Origin: Paludibacter sp.
Lineage (GTDB): Bacteria > Bacteroidota > Bacteroidia > Bacteroidales > Paludibacteraceae
NCBI GenBank assembly: GCA_024710005.1
Contig: JANJVQ010000014.1
Coordinates: 53,927-117,926 of the forward strand
Direction of reading: 5' to 3'
Length of the DNA: 64,000 bases
The notes below the pieces were generated by a model. That model worked only from the letters and a program-made list of their open reading frames with translations. It had not been told where the DNA came from and did no database searches. Both the position numbers and the translations under genes were made by a program. Numbering within the stretch: the first letter of the stretch is position 1; every line of letters begins with the position of its first letter. Positions 26,542 to 35,659 of this stretch are shown here, piece after piece.

Positions 26542-28338
26542 ATGAAGTATTTTAGAATTATAATTCAATTGGTGTTGGTTTTCTCCATAGTTTCCTGTGC
26601 CAATAGGGCAGCGGGACCAACCGGGGGACCGAAGGATTCCATTCCTCCGGTTGTGTTGCGTACGGTGCCGTTGAATAACGCGTTGAATTACAAGAAGAAG
26701 GAGATACAGGTGTTTTTTGATGAAAATGTTTCAGTAGAAAAAGTCAATGAAAATGTTGTGATTTCACCTCCCCAGAAAACCCAACCAATTGTAAAGGCCA
26801 ATGCCAGGGTGCTGACGGTTAGCATACAGGATGATTTGCAGGATAGCACGACCTACAGCATTTTGTTTGGGAATGCCATCGTCGATCTGAATGAGAAGAA
26901 TCCGCTTCCTAATTATACCTTTTCTTTTGCCACGGGGCCTGAAATAGATACCTTACAGGTTTCTGGAAAGCTTATCAAAGCAGAAAACCTGGATCCGATG
27001 CCGGGTGTATTGGTCGGATTACACAAGAATCTCCACGATACAGCCATCCTGCGTGATCAGTTTACACGCGTAGCCAAAACCGATGATGAGGGTAGGTTTA
27101 CCATTCAGAACATCAAAGCCGGGAAGTATAAGCTCTATGCATTGCTTGATTTAGATCGTGACTTTAGGTATCAGCCGGGAGAAGAAGTCGCTTTCTATGA
27201 CTCAATCGTAATTCCTGAAATAAAAATGGTGCAACAAACGGATACCTTGTGGAAAGATTCTGTTACGATTGACACCATCAAAACGGAATCAAAATTAACT
27301 TATCTTCCTAATAACTTGTTGTTGAAACTTTTCAAGGAGAACAGGAAAAGACAGTATCTGGTGAAATCTGAACGTCCCGCTGAAAAGTATTTTAACTTGT
27401 TTTTCAATGACAAACAGGATAGTTTGCCGAAAATAGAGCCGCTTAATTTTGATGTCGATACACGGTTTTTGATACAGAAAACGGAGAGATTAGACAGCCT
27501 GGTGTATTGGATGCCTGATTCAACGGTTTACAGGCAGGATACGCTGAAGATGGCGGTGACCTACCTGAAATCGGACTCTGTTTTTCAGTTGGTGTCCACG
27601 ACTGATACTTTGAACCTCATTTTACGTAAGCCGAGAACAACCGGGAAAAGCAAGACCAATGAGGTGAAACCTATAACACCGTTGACATATAAATCCAATC
27701 TGGCCGGAAGTTTTGATTTATATAGTGACATTCTGCTGGAATTTGAAGAGCCGCTGGATTCAATTTTTACAGAAAAGATTAGACTTGTGCATAAGGTTGA
27801 TACCGTATTGAAACCCATAGACTTTAGCTGGTTGCCGATGGATTCGATTCGTCGGAAATTTGCCATCCGGTATGCCTGGAAACCACAGGAGAGCTATGAG
27901 TTACAAATTGATTCAGCTGCTTTTGTCAGTATATACGAAAGAACTACGCCTGCACAAACAATTCCTTTCAAAATCAAATCGCTGGATGAATATTCAGCTA
28001 TGAAGATTGTGTTGCAGGAGTTTGATTCACTTGCTGTTTTACAGGTGTTGGATGCTAAGGAAACAGTTATTCAAACACAGCGGGCCAAAGTAAAAGGTAA
28101 CTTGTTCGAATACCTCAAGCCGGGTGAATATTTCGTGCGTTTATTTATCGACACCAATCGTAACGGCATCTGGGATCCCGGTGATTTGGGAAAAAGACTA
28201 CAGCCCGAACCGGTATACTACTTCAATAAAAAATTAACCCTGCGGGCCAATTGGGAACTCGAAGAAACTTTTAATCACCTTGATCCTGTTCTGCTGAATA
28301 AAAAACCGGAGGAATTGCTGAAAACAAAAAAGAAATAA
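26542..28338 (+). CDS. Ig-like (Big_5 type) domain lipoprotein
   Basis: 598 residues with a lipoprotein signal (lipobox SIVSC, Cys at about 19) followed by the conserved AAGPTGGPKDSIPPVV. Residues about 30-135 form an SbsA-type Ig domain (FDENVSVEKVNENVVISPP to YTFSFATG). A carboxypeptidase-regulatory-like segment follows (GRFTIQNIKAGKYKLYALLD, with DLDRDFRYQPGEEVAFYDS). The C-terminus has DTNRNGIWDPGDL, a Ca-site-like loop. It is a conserved Bacteroidota surface or periplasmic lipoprotein of unknown role. Confidence 0.8.
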   Translation: MKYFRIIIQLVLVFSIVSCANRAAGPTGGPKDSIPPVVLRTVPLNNALNYKKKEIQVFFDENVSVEKVNENVVISPPQKTQPIVKANARVLTVSIQDDLQDSTTYSILFGNAIVDLNEKNPLPNYTFSFATGPEIDTLQVSGKLIKAENLDPMPGVLVGLHKNLHDTAILRDQFTRVAKTDDEGRFTIQNIKAGKYKLYALLDLDRDFRYQPGEEVAFYDSIVIPEIKMVQQTDTLWKDSVTIDTIKTESKLTYLPNNLLLKLFKENRKRQYLVKSERPAEKYFNLFFNDKQDSLPKIEPLNFDVDTRFLIQKTERLDSLVYWMPDSTVYRQDTLKMAVTYLKSDSVFQLVSTTDTLNLILRKPRTTGKSKTNEVKPITPLTYKSNLAGSFDLYSDILLEFEEPLDSIFTEKIRLVHKVDTVLKPIDFSWLPMDSIRRKFAIRYAWKPQESYELQIDSAAFVSIYERTTPAQTIPFKIKSLDEYSAMKIVLQEFDSLAVLQVLDAKETVIQTQRAKVKGNLFEYLKPGEYFVRLFIDTNRNGIWDPGDLGKRLQPEPVYYFNKKLTLRANWELEETFNHLDPVLLNKKPEELLKTKKK

Positions 28339-28357
28339 TTAATAATTATTAATTAAT

Positions 28358-28429
28358 AAACCATATAAGACATATAAGAAAACATAGGTTTTTTTCAACT
28401 CATATTTTCTTATATGTCTTATATGGTTT
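28358..28429. repeat. 25-bp perfect inverted repeat, CTTATATG family
   Basis: Arms 28358-28382 and 28405-28429 are exactly complementary (right arm contains CTTATATGTCTTATATGG), with a 22-base loop. It follows the Ig-like lipoprotein gene by 20 bp. It may act as a transcript 3' hairpin as well as a repeat. Confidence 0.9.
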
Positions 28430-28474
28430 TATAAAAAACCCTGCCAGTTATACCCATATTCCAAAAATGTTTTA

Positions 28475-28482
28475 TACATTTG
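28475..28482 (+). promoter_or_regulatory. -7 element TACATTTG upstream of the 642-residue membrane protein gene
   Basis: An exact match to TAnnTTTG, 71 bp before the ATG at 28554. No TTTG is at the expected -33 distance, so support is partial. Confidence 0.45.
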
Positions 28483-28553
28483 TCCCACATCTCATTCATA
28501 ATGAGGGCAAATCCGACAAGCCTTAGTGTAGGATCACCTTAAATCGAATCATT

Positions 28554-30482
28554 ATGCTGGTAAAACTATGTTTAATTGCAGCGTCATTACCCCTGCTGGG
28601 TTTCCTGAGAAGTTCCATTGATGGTAAGAAACCGGATTATTTATTGAAGGTTCAAACCGTTGTGAAAAAATGGCATGAAGAGAATAGCTGGGCCGCGCGT
28701 TTTTCTCCCTTCTTCTCGCTGTTTATATTTCTGTATAACTTTTTTGCGTGGGGCGTGCATGGTTTCAGCTCTGTTTTTGAGTTCATCGGGTTTGTTGTTC
28801 AAAAAATCTGGTGGCTGATTCTGTGGGTATGGAATGAAGTGCTACACCCAACTATCTTTGCCCTGATTAAATACTTGTGGCATTATATAGTGGTTTTCAG
28901 CTGGAAATTCTTTGCCTTTGCTTTCTCGAAAATACCGGAAGCTTTTCAAAAGGAGAAAGTATTATTTGCATTCAAAAAACTCCTGTTTCTGGGAGGTGTT
29001 TCAGGCTTACTCGGATTGGCCTGTCTGCTTACCGGCCACATCGTGGTCATAGTAGTGTCCGCGTTGATTGTGTTTTATCTTTTTCAATACACGGTTTTTG
29101 CATCTGTTTCTTTTTATCGTACTGAAAAATTCCCAAAAATAAGTATCTTTCCCGGGCTGAAATTGTCTGTGTTGTGGTTGGCCATGTCTGCTGTTTCAAC
29201 CGCGATATTAGTGGCGCTAACGCAGTTCGCCGATGTATATATAGTTGCCGGACTGAGCGTGCTGTTGGTGCAGGTGTTGTTGCCTTTCGCGGTGTTGTTC
29301 GGATTGGCATTTATGGCTACAACCCTGTATTTGCCGGCTTACATAAGCGAAGTGGGTGAGGATGTGGATATGTTGCAGTTCCTGAAAGCCATATTATTCA
29401 GGGCTCCCAAGCTAATCGCATCACAATCATTTCAGCAAATTGGTATCGCAATTCTGAGCGTGATTCCGGCTATTGTTTTTTTGTTGTTGAACGCCGGAAT
29501 TAAACAGGTGACTGAAAAAGACCTGCAAGGGTGGGGAGAGCACGTGATTCAAATTAACTATCACATTCCTGCTGTTGCAGATAATAGCAAGGCGGTCAAA
29601 TCCCTTGAAGCTGAAATAACTACTTTACAATATGAAAAAGATTCGGTGGAAGAAGCCTTCGCGAGAAAAATAGGTTCAGCCAGAAATCAATTGGCTGAAG
29701 CTGTCAATCTGAAGAATAAAATCGAAGACAGGAAAATTCATACCCTTGAGCGGAATGTGTATGTAGGGGAGAATCAGGGTTTCAGTATGCCGGAAATCTC
29801 CGGTTGTACACAATATGAATGGGTTGTTACCAATGCAACAACTAAGCGGGAGTTGAAAAGAGTCAATGCTTCAACCGCTCAAAAACCCGGCTCGCTGGTG
29901 ATGTATCATAAATGGACAGCACCGGGTAAATATAATATAGCCATTCGAACAAAAGCGCCTTGTAATGATGGTGTCGATCAGTCGATTTTGGTTGATGTTG
30001 TGAATCTGCCTGAAAATGTTACGTTAAATGATTTACCGGAAGATAAATATTTTGTGTCACGAGAAGCGGCTGATTACGCGATTGACTTGACTAACAAACA
30101 AATTCAGGAAAATCAGCAGTTGAAAAATGGTCAATTGGATGAACTTGATAAAGAGCTCCGGATATTGGCTGACAGGGTAGATCACCTGCAATTCAGTACA
30201 AAAGAACACCTCGAAATGCTGGTTTCAAAAATGCTGGCTTATTTCGGACTGGTACTGTTGTTGGTTTTATACCTTTCGGCAATTTGGACTTATTGGGTGA
30301 CCTATCATTACGATATGTTTGGTTTCGAACAGGAAGGAAAACATTATTGGGTGAGACAGCTGGAAAAAATGAGAGCAATGAACCCGAATCAGCCTTTGCT
30401 GGGGATATTTGTATTGGTAATTCTGATTGCTGTTTTGCTCGGATTATCGCAAACCTGTGATTCTATTTGTCATCTCTTTTGA
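28554..30482 (+). CDS. Unrecognised polytopic membrane protein with a periplasmic coiled-coil/PKD-like insert
   Basis: 642 residues, not recognised. Hydrophobic segments lie at about 1-20, 50-115, 142-180, 205-265 and 295-318. A long soluble region (about 320-560) follows, with a heptad-rich coiled coil ([19 protein letters not shown]), then a beta-rich stretch reminiscent of a PKD/Ig domain ([13 protein letters not shown] to [17 protein letters not shown]), then a second coiled coil ([20 protein letters not shown]). Two final membrane segments sit near 568-590 and 618-638. The layout suggests a periplasmic dimerising domain held between membrane bundles, as in a transporter accessory or sensor, but no function can be assigned. 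Its 3' end overlaps ruvC tail-to-tail by 20 bp. Confidence 0.8.
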   Translation: MLVKLCLIAASLPLLGFLRSSIDGKKPDYLLKVQTVVKKWHEENSWAARFSPFFSLFIFLYNFFAWGVHGFSSVFEFIGFVVQKIWWLILWVWNEVLHPTIFALIKYLWHYIVVFSWKFFAFAFSKIPEAFQKEKVLFAFKKLLFLGGVSGLLGLACLLTGHIVVIVVSALIVFYLFQYTVFASVSFYRTEKFPKISIFPGLKLSVLWLAMSAVSTAILVALTQFADVYIVAGLSVLLVQVLLPFAVLFGLAFMATTLYLPAYISEVGEDVDMLQFLKAILFRAPKLIASQSFQQIGIAILSVIPAIVFLLLNAGIKQVTEKDLQGWGEHVIQINYHIPAVADNSKAVKSLEAEITTLQYEKDSVEEAFARKIGSARNQLAEAVNLKNKIEDRKIHTLERNVYVGENQGFSMPEISGCTQYEWVVTNATTKRELKRVNASTAQKPGSLVMYHKWTAPGKYNIAIRTKAPCNDGVDQSILVDVVNLPENVTLNDLPEDKYFVSREAADYAIDLTNKQIQENQQLKNGQLDELDKELRILADRVDHLQFSTKEHLEMLVSKMLAYFGLVLLLVLYLSAIWTYWVTYHYDMFGFEQEGKHYWVRQLEKMRAMNPNQPLLGIFVLVILIAVLLGLSQTCDSICHLF

Positions 30483-31041
30483 TGACTTTTTCCTGATTTT
30501 TTGCCACGAAATCCTTCCAGCCACGGTAAGCTTTTACTGATTCGGGTTTACCAAGCTGGAGGAAATGACAATATGCGGCGGCCAATCCATCGGTCGCATC
30601 CAATTGTGGCAACATTTGATCGGCAGGGATATTCAGGTAGCGACGCAGCATGTCGGCGACCTGCTCTTTCGAAGCATTTCCGTTGCCGGTTATGGCCATC
30701 TTGATTTTCAGGGGGGCATACTCGGTAATGGGAATTTGCCGGTATAATGCAGCCGACATAGCCACACCCTGTGCGCGACCGAGTTTCAGCATGGATTGTA
30801 CGTTTTTCCCAAAAAAAGGAGCTTCGATGGCTAAGTAATCCGGTTTGAATTCATCAATCAGCGACAGCGTCCGGTTGAATATCTTTCCCAGCTTTTCGTA
30901 ATGATCTTTGTATTTTTTCAGATCCAGCACTCCCATGGCCATCATCGTGGTTTTATTCCCTGATACTTTCAGTAAACCGTACCCCATGATGGTAGTACCC
31001 GGGTCGATGCCTAATATGATTTTCTCCTGATTATCTTTCAT
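30463..31041 (-). CDS. ruvC: Holliday-junction resolvase RuvC
   Basis: 192 residues from the Met at 31041 ([16 protein letters not shown]). The longer frame to 31137 overlaps the neighbour and has no family similarity. The catalytic acids are in place: D13 (GIDPGT), E73 (AIEAPFF), D148 and D151 ([13 protein letters not shown]). RuvC cuts Holliday junctions with RuvAB during recombination. The start overlaps the DUF4286 stop by 4 bp, so the two are coupled. Confidence 0.95.
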   Translation of the reverse strand: MKDNQEKIILGIDPGTTIMGYGLLKVSGNKTTMMAMGVLDLKKYKDHYEKLGKIFNRTLSLIDEFKPDYLAIEAPFFGKNVQSMLKLGRAQGVAMSAALYRQIPITEYAPLKIKMAITGNGNASKEQVADMLRRYLNIPADQMLPQLDATDGLAAAYCHFLQLGKPESVKAYRGWKDFVAKNQEKVIKRDDK

Positions 31042-31343
31042 TTGATCAATTCCAGCACGGTGGTAAACAACAAAACATCCTCTCCAAAAAGTGAAGCACA
31101 ATTTCTTTCCATAACCGAACCATGCTCTCGGTGCCAATTTTCCAGAATGTCCATATCAGCAACGTGATATTGAACAGCATAAGAAGTGCCATCTTGTCCG
31201 TGGTTCCCCAGTACCTTTGCCAGTTGCGGTTCCGTAAAATAACCCGATGCAAGCATGTCAGGAATAAGCGTATTGTTAACCCATTGCAACCATTTATCTG
31301 CAACTTTATCAGCAACTAAAAACGTGATATTAAAAATCAGCAT
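31038..31343 (-). CDS. DUF4286 family protein
   Basis: 101 residues from the Met at 31343 ([21 protein letters not shown]). The open frame to 31430 begins with TTG and is not favoured. The family phrases are [32 protein letters not shown] and the closing [12 protein letters not shown]4286 is a small alpha/beta (ferredoxin-like) protein common in Bacteroidota, function unknown, frequently beside ruvC. Confidence 0.85.
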   Translation of the reverse strand: MLIFNITFLVADKVADKWLQWVNNTLIPDMLASGYFTEPQLAKVLGNHGQDGTSYAVQYHVADMDILENWHREHGSVMERNCASLFGEDVLLFTTVLELIK

Positions 31344-31402
31344 ACAGAGATAGAAATTTTGAAATATTTCCACAAATGTAGGTAAAATTTCCAAAACTTG
31401 CT

Positions 31403-31410
31403 TATCTTTG
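31403..31410 (+). promoter_or_regulatory. -7 element TATCTTTG upstream of tRNA-Ala
   Basis: Exact TAnnTTTG match, 24 bp before the first base of the tRNA, consistent with a short leader. Confidence 0.6.
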
Positions 31411-31434
31411 CACCGCAATTTCAAAATCAAAAGC

Positions 31435-31508
31435 GGGGGTTTAGCTCATCTGGCTAGAGCGCGACACTGGCAGTGTCGAGGTGACCGGTTCGAGTCCGGT
31501 AATCTCCA
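31435..31508 (+). tRNA. tRNA-Ala (anticodon GGC)
   Basis: 74 nt folding as a cloverleaf. The acceptor GGGGGTT pairs with AATCTCC and includes the G3-U70 wobble that identifies alanine tRNAs. The D-arm is AGCTCATCTGGCTAGAGC, the anticodon stem CGACA/TGTCG holds the loop CTGGCAG (anticodon GGC, reading GCC/GCU), and the T-arm is ACCGG-TTCGAGT-CCGGT. The discriminator is A. CCA is not encoded (ACGAAA follows), so it must be added post-transcriptionally. Confidence 0.95.
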
Positions 31509-31520
31509 CGAAAAAGAAGG

Positions 31521-31553
31521 AAAGCAGTCACTTGAGAGAGAGGCTGCTTTTTT
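31521..31553 (+). terminator. Rho-independent terminator of tRNA-Ala
   Basis: Arms AAAGCAG (31521-31527) and CTGCTTT (31544-31550), followed directly by further T residues (31548-31553 is a six-T run). Confidence 0.7.
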
Positions 31554-31561
31554 ATTCATTT

Positions 31562-32100
31562 CGTCATTGCGGGCTTGACCGTCTGTTCGAACGTCATTGC
31601 GGGCTTGACCGTCTGTTCTAACGTCATTGCGGGCTTGACCCGCAATCTCCTTAACAATAAGAAAAACATAACATGAAAAAAACTGCCTTTGTTTATTTTA
31701 TTAGCAATACGCATAACAACGTACTTTATATTGGGGTTACCAACAATCTTTTACGCCGTGTAGCAGAACATAAATTAAAAGTCAATAAGGGTTTCACATA
31801 CAAATACAATTGCGATAAGCTGGTTTATTTTGAAGAGTACGATTTAGTACTTGATGCCATTGCTCGTGAAAAACAATTGAAAAATTGGAAAAGAGAATGG
31901 AAAAATGTATTAGTAAATAAAGAAAATCCAGCATGGAATGACTTATCTGAGGAAATAGGGGTAACGAAAGAATTTATACAGTCGGTACGAGCGTTTTATG
32001 AGGAGATTGCGGGTCAAGCCCGCAATGACGCAATGAATGAGGCCTGCAATGACGCAATGAATGAGGCCCGCAATGAGCAATGAATGAGGCCCGCAATGAC
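31562..32100. mobile_element. GIY-YIG cassette bracketed by perfect 29-bp inverted repeats
   Basis: Left side: CGTCATTGCGGGCTTGACC occurs three times with an exact 30-bp period (31562, 31592, 31622); the innermost copy is the full 29-bp repeat 31622-31650. Right side: the exact reverse complement of those 29 bases is at 32004-32032. It is followed by tandem AATGAATGAGGCCCGCAATG units to about 32100. The only gene between is a GIY-YIG nuclease gene. The repeat contains its own stem (TTGCGGG/CCCGCAA). The organisation resembles a small transposable unit; no target-site duplication could be defined because the flanks are themselves repeats. Confidence 0.7.
31673..32083 (+). CDS. Stand-alone GIY-YIG nuclease-family protein with a repeat-encoded C-terminus
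   Basis: 136 residues. Residues 1-85 form a compact GIY-YIG domain: FVYFISNTHNNVLYIGVTN supplies the motif (VYF...YIG), followed by NLLRRVAEHK with the catalytic-type Arg and His, the Tyr in FTYKYNCDKLVYFEEY, the Glu/Asp region DAIAREKQLKNWKREWK, and the closing Asn. This is the short class seen as free-standing ORFs in many bacteria. Its function is unproven. From about residue 111 the protein (GQARNDAMNEACNDAMNEAR) is simply translated repeat: the right inverted repeat and its tandem units. The gene is flanked by inverted repeats. Confidence 0.85.
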   Translation: MKKTAFVYFISNTHNNVLYIGVTNNLLRRVAEHKLKVNKGFTYKYNCDKLVYFEEYDLVLDAIAREKQLKNWKREWKNVLVNKENPAWNDLSEEIGVTKEFIQSVRAFYEEIAGQARNDAMNEACNDAMNEARNEQ

Positions 32101-32130
32101 GAAAAGGGTTAAACTCGCAAAACAAAAAAA

Positions 32131-32164
32131 AGGCCAATCTGAGTGAAATCAGATTGGCCTTTTT
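32131..32164. terminator. Bidirectional terminator between the GIY-YIG cassette and dnaK
   Basis: A perfect 12-bp stem, AGGCCAATCTGA (32131-32142) and TCAGATTGGCCT (32149-32160), with a 6-base loop. T residues follow on the plus strand and an A-tract precedes it (a U-tract on the minus strand). It serves dnaK on the minus strand and anything read from the cassette on the plus strand. Confidence 0.9.
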
Positions 32165-32183
32165 AAGCTATTGCTTAAATGCT

Positions 32184-32203
32184 CTTATATGCCTTATATG
32201 GTT
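32184..32203. repeat. CTTATATG-family half element
   Basis: CTTATATGCCTTATATGGTT, a single-arm member of the palindrome family seen in full at 18188-18294. It lies 10 bp downstream of the dnaK stop. Confidence 0.8.
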
Positions 32204-32212
32204 ATAAAGTAT

Positions 32213-34129
32213 TTACTTCACTTCTTCAAAATCCACATCGGTCACATCACCTTCCTGCTTGCCACCGCCTTGCGATTGCTGTCCGCCGAAGTCTTGTGGA
32301 CCGGCCTGACCGCCTTGTTGGGCGTTTTGGGCGTTGTACATATCCTGACTGGCAGCCTGGAAGGCCGTGTTCAGTTCGTTGGTAGCAGCATCGATGGCTG
32401 CGATGTCCTGCGATTTGTGGGCTTCTTTCAATTTGGCCAACGCGGCATCAATCGGACCTCTTTTGTCAGCCGGAATCTTATCGCCAATTTCGGTCAACTG
32501 CTTTTCAGTCTGGAAAATCAGACTGTCGGCATGGTTCAGTTTGTCGATTTTTTCCTTTTCTTTGGCATCGGCTTCAGCATTGGCAGCTGCTTCGTCTTTC
32601 ATTCGTTTGATTTCAGCATCACTCAAACCGGATGAGGCTTCGATGCGGATGCTTTGTTCTTTACCGGTTGCTTTGTCTTTGGCTGATACGTGCAGGATAC
32701 CGTTGGCGTCGATATCGAATGTCACTTCGATTTGCGGTTCACCACGACGGGCCGGCATGATACCATCCAAGTGGAAGCGTCCCAGTGATTTGTTCTGGTT
32801 AGCCATCGGACGTTCGCCCTGCAACACGTGAATTTCAACAGAAGGTTGATTATCGGCAGCAGTAGAGAATGTTTCCGATTTTTTGCTCGGTATAGTCGTG
32901 TTGGATTCAATCAGTTTCGTCATGACACCACCCATGGTTTCGATACCCAGCGACAGCGGAGTTACATCGAGTAACAACACATCTTTCACATCTCCCGAAA
33001 GAACACCACCCTGAATTGCAGCACCGATAGCCACTACTTCGTCAGGATTCACCCCTTTGGAAGGAGCTTTGCCGAAGAATTTCTCAACAGCAGCCTGAAT
33101 AGCCGGGATACGGGTAGAACCTCCGACCAGGATCACTTCGTCAATGTCTTTGGTTGTCAGTCCGGCATTTTTCAATGCAGTGCGACAAGGTTCGATGGTA
33201 CGTTGAATCAAGTCATCAATCAATTGTTCGAATTTGGCACGGGTCAGGGTACGCACCAGGTGACGTGGAATACCATCTACCGGCATGATATACGGCAGGT
33301 TAATTTCTGAAGAAGTGGTGTTTGAAAGTTCAATTTTCGCTTTTTCGGCAGCTTCTTTCAAACGCTGTAACGCCATCGGATCTTTGCTTAAATCGATGCC
33401 GCCATTTTCGTTCTTAAATTCCTGTACCAACCAGTCGATGATTCTGTGGTCAAAGTCATCTCCTCCTAAGTGAGTATCTCCGTCTGTCGATTTTACCTCA
33501 AACACACCATCGCCCAATTCGAGAACTGATACGTCATGTGTACCACCACCGCAGTCGAACACGGCGATTTTCATGTCTTTGCTGGTTTTGTCCAAACCAT
33601 AAGCCAATGCAGCGGCAGTCGGCTCGTTGATAATACGGCGAACGTTCAGACCAGCAATTTCGCCGGCCTCTTTGGTAGCCTGACGTTGTGAGTCATTGAA
33701 GTAAGCCGGCACGGTAATTACCGCCTCAGTCACTTCCTGTCCCAGGTATTCTTCAGCTGTTTTTTTCATTTTCTGAAGGATGATGGCTGAGATTTCCTGC
33801 GGAGTATACAGTCTGCCGTCGATATCAACACGAGGTGTGTTGTTGTCGCCTTTTGCTACTTTGTAGGGTACGCGGGCAATTTCTTTTGCAAGTCTGTCGT
33901 ATGTTTCACCCATAAAACGTTTGATGGAGAAAACAGTTTTAGTCGGGTTGGTAATGGCCTGACGTTTAGCCGGGTCACCTACCTTGCGCTCTCCTCCATC
34001 AACAAAGCCGATCACGGAAGGAGTTGTGCGTTTTCCTTCGCTGTTCGTGATAACGATTGGTTCGTTACCTTCCATTACGGAAACACAAGAGTTTGTGGTT
34101 CCCAAGTCAATTCCAATAATTTTTCCCAT
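32213..34129 (-). CDS. dnaK: Chaperone DnaK (Hsp70)
   Basis: 638 residues starting [21 protein letters not shown], with the actin-like ATPase domain ([30 protein letters not shown]), the linker [16 protein letters not shown], the substrate-binding domain and a Gly/Gln-rich tail ending DVDFEEVK. It refolds proteins with DnaJ and GrpE; neither partner gene is in the window. DCGGGTHD replaces the more common DLGGGT. A CIRCE-type operator was not seen upstream. Confidence 0.98.
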   Translation of the reverse strand: MGKIIGIDLGTTNSCVSVMEGNEPIVITNSEGKRTTPSVIGFVDGGERKVGDPAKRQAITNPTKTVFSIKRFMGETYDRLAKEIARVPYKVAKGDNNTPRVDIDGRLYTPQEISAIILQKMKKTAEEYLGQEVTEAVITVPAYFNDSQRQATKEAGEIAGLNVRRIINEPTAAALAYGLDKTSKDMKIAVFDCGGGTHDVSVLELGDGVFEVKSTDGDTHLGGDDFDHRIIDWLVQEFKNENGGIDLSKDPMALQRLKEAAEKAKIELSNTTSSEINLPYIMPVDGIPRHLVRTLTRAKFEQLIDDLIQRTIEPCRTALKNAGLTTKDIDEVILVGGSTRIPAIQAAVEKFFGKAPSKGVNPDEVVAIGAAIQGGVLSGDVKDVLLLDVTPLSLGIETMGGVMTKLIESNTTIPSKKSETFSTAADNQPSVEIHVLQGERPMANQNKSLGRFHLDGIMPARRGEPQIEVTFDIDANGILHVSAKDKATGKEQSIRIEASSGLSDAEIKRMKDEAAANAEADAKEKEKIDKLNHADSLIFQTEKQLTEIGDKIPADKRGPIDAALAKLKEAHKSQDIAAIDAATNELNTAFQAASQDMYNAQNAQQGGQAGPQDFGGQQSQGGGKQEGDVTDVDFEEVK

Positions 34130-34264
34130 TGTCTGAATGTATAATATGTTAGTTTTTTAATTTATTCGTCTGATGTCGACGTAAGTGGTTTTACAAAGCG
34201 TATGCCACCGGGGGAAAATGGAATTCGACTGACAATTTTGCAGATAATATGACACGATAATGCA

Positions 34265-34294
34265 AAAAAAAGACAGGAACGTGAATTCCTGTCT
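34265..34294 (-). terminator. Rho-independent terminator of the MaoC-like gene
   Basis: Arms AGACAGGAA (34271-34279) and TTCCTGTCT (34286-34294) with a 6-base loop. On the minus strand the stem is followed by an unbroken run of T from the A-tract at 34264-34270. It lies 26 bp past the stop of the MaoC-like gene and separates it from dnaK. Confidence 0.9.
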
Positions 34295-34319
34295 GTTCTT
34301 ATTTGTCGAATAAAAGATA

Positions 34320-34784
34320 TTACATGAAATGATACAGAAATACGATCGTGCCGTCGAATGCCGGTTTCTTACTGTCTTTTATTTCAAGAACCGCCTGGAT
34401 TTCGGCTTTCGAAATTCCCCTGAGATTTACTAATGAAATTAATTTGCAACGTACCCTTACTTCGCTGTTAACGGTAACTGCCTGGCCGAATCTGAGTTTC
34501 TCGATGCCGTAGTTAACCGTGAGCTTCGAATTTTGAACATCGACTATTTGTTCCCACAGGTGAGGGAGTACTGAAAGATTCAAATAACCGTGTGCGATGG
34601 TTGTTTTGAATGGACTTTCATTTTTACAGCGCTCTTCGTCGACATGGATCCACTGGTGATCTAAAGTGGCATCAGCAAACATGTTAATCTGGTTCTGGGT
34701 TATTTTGATGTAATCTGATACTCCGATTTCTTTACCTACATATTGTTCAAAATCTGCGTGGCTGCTGATGACGATGGGATTCAT
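34320..34784 (-). CDS. MaoC-like (R)-specific enoyl-CoA hydratase/dehydratase family protein
   Basis: 154 residues from the Met at 34784 (MNPIVISSHADFEQY). The frame is open to 34877, but a complete promoter (34847-34878) lies inside that extension, so the longer start is excluded. The hot-dog-fold hydratase motif is FADATLDHQWIHVD (catalytic-type Asp and His about residues 40-45), followed by KTTIAHGYLNLSVLP. MaoC proteins hydrate trans-2-enoyl-CoA. The natural substrate here is unknown. Monocistronic, divergent from pyrH. Confidence 0.88.
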   Translation of the reverse strand: MNPIVISSHADFEQYVGKEIGVSDYIKITQNQINMFADATLDHQWIHVDEERCKNESPFKTTIAHGYLNLSVLPHLWEQIVDVQNSKLTVNYGIEKLRFGQAVTVNSEVRVRCKLISLVNLRGISKAEIQAVLEIKDSKKPAFDGTIVFLYHFM

Positions 34785-34846
34785 GTAAAATTTGTTTTTT
34801 AGTAATGATAATGAATGAAATGCTGCACAGTTTTTTTTGGTTTGTG

Positions 34847-34930
34847 CAAAAGTAACCCAAAACTTTGTGTTTTCCAAATTTTTTCGATAAAAAAACGATT
34901 TGCTTGTTTAACACAAATTGTCTATTTTTG
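34847..34930. promoter_or_regulatory. Back-to-back complete Bacteroidota promoters for the MaoC-like gene and pyrH
   Basis: Minus strand: TACTTTTG (34847-34854) with TTTG at 34875-34878, spacing 20. Plus strand: TTTG at 34899-34902 and TATTTTTG at 34923-34930, spacing 20. Both are exact matches to TTTG-N19/21-TAnnTTTG, giving short leaders: pyrH begins 19 bp after its -7 element. Confidence 0.85.
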
Positions 34931-34949
34931 CTAAAAAAAATAACCACCC

Positions 34950-35657
34950 ATGATCTACAAAAGAATATTATTGAAACTCAGTGGGGAATCACTGATGGGA
35001 GAAAAACAATATGGCATTGATGAAAATCGCCTGACTGCGTATGCATCTCAGATTGCAGAAATCGCGGCTATGGGTGTACAGGTGGGGATTGTAATCGGGG
35101 GTGGTAATATTTTCCGGGGACTCAGCGGGACTTCGAAAGGCGTTGATCGCGTACTGGGTGATCAGATGGGCATGTTGGCAACGGTGATAAACGGATTAGC
35201 ACTTAACTCGGCTTTGCAGTCGGTTGGTGTTAAATCGAAAGTGTTGACTGCCATTCGCATGGAGCCGGTGGGAGAGTTTTACAGCAAGCAAAAAGCCATC
35301 GCGGCGCTTGAAAACGGTGAGGTAGTCATTTTGTCAGCCGGAACCGGAAACCCATTCTTTACGACCGACACAGGTTCTTCGTTGCGTGCCATCGAAATTG
35401 AAGCTGATGTGATGTTGAAAGGAACCCGTGTGGATGGTGTATATACCGCCGATCCGGAAAAAGATCCGAATGCTGTTAAGTTCGACGAAATCACCTACGA
35501 TGAAATTTACAACCGGAATCTGAAGGTGATGGATCTCACAGCGACGACCATGTGCAAGGAAAACAACATGCCTATTTATGTATTCGATATGGATACACCC
35601 GGTAATCTGAAAAAAGTGATGTTGGGTGAGAAAATCGGTACATTAGTAAAAAAATAA
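34950..35657 (+). CDS. pyrH: Uridylate kinase
   Basis: 235 residues of the amino-acid-kinase fold: RILLKLSGESLMG at the start, IVIGGGNIFRG, the GTGNPFFTTDTGSSLRAIE segment, and DGVYTADPEKDPNA. It phosphorylates UMP to UDP in pyrimidine nucleotide synthesis. pyrH followed by frr is a common bacterial order; here 141 bp of repeats have come between them. Confidence 0.97.
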   Translation: MIYKRILLKLSGESLMGEKQYGIDENRLTAYASQIAEIAAMGVQVGIVIGGGNIFRGLSGTSKGVDRVLGDQMGMLATVINGLALNSALQSVGVKSKVLTAIRMEPVGEFYSKQKAIAALENGEVVILSAGTGNPFFTTDTGSSLRAIEIEADVMLKGTRVDGVYTADPEKDPNAVKFDEITYDEIYNRNLKVMDLTATTMCKENNMPIYVFDMDTPGNLKKVMLGEKIGTLVKK

Positions 35658-35659
35658 AC

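Noticed and set aside
31562..31640. 30-bp period CGTCATTGCGGGCTTGACC repeats as a CRISPR array
   Set aside because: The interval GTCTGTTC is identical between copies, so it is a plain tandem repeat of an inverted-repeat family.
32367..32831. Plus-strand open frame of 154 codons opposite dnaK
   Set aside because: It lies wholly inside dnaK and its Ser/Ala-rich composition is the usual antisense shadow of a strongly coded gene.
34785..34877. Longer N-terminus for the MaoC-like protein
   Set aside because: An exact promoter lies within it, and the family starts near the internal Met.
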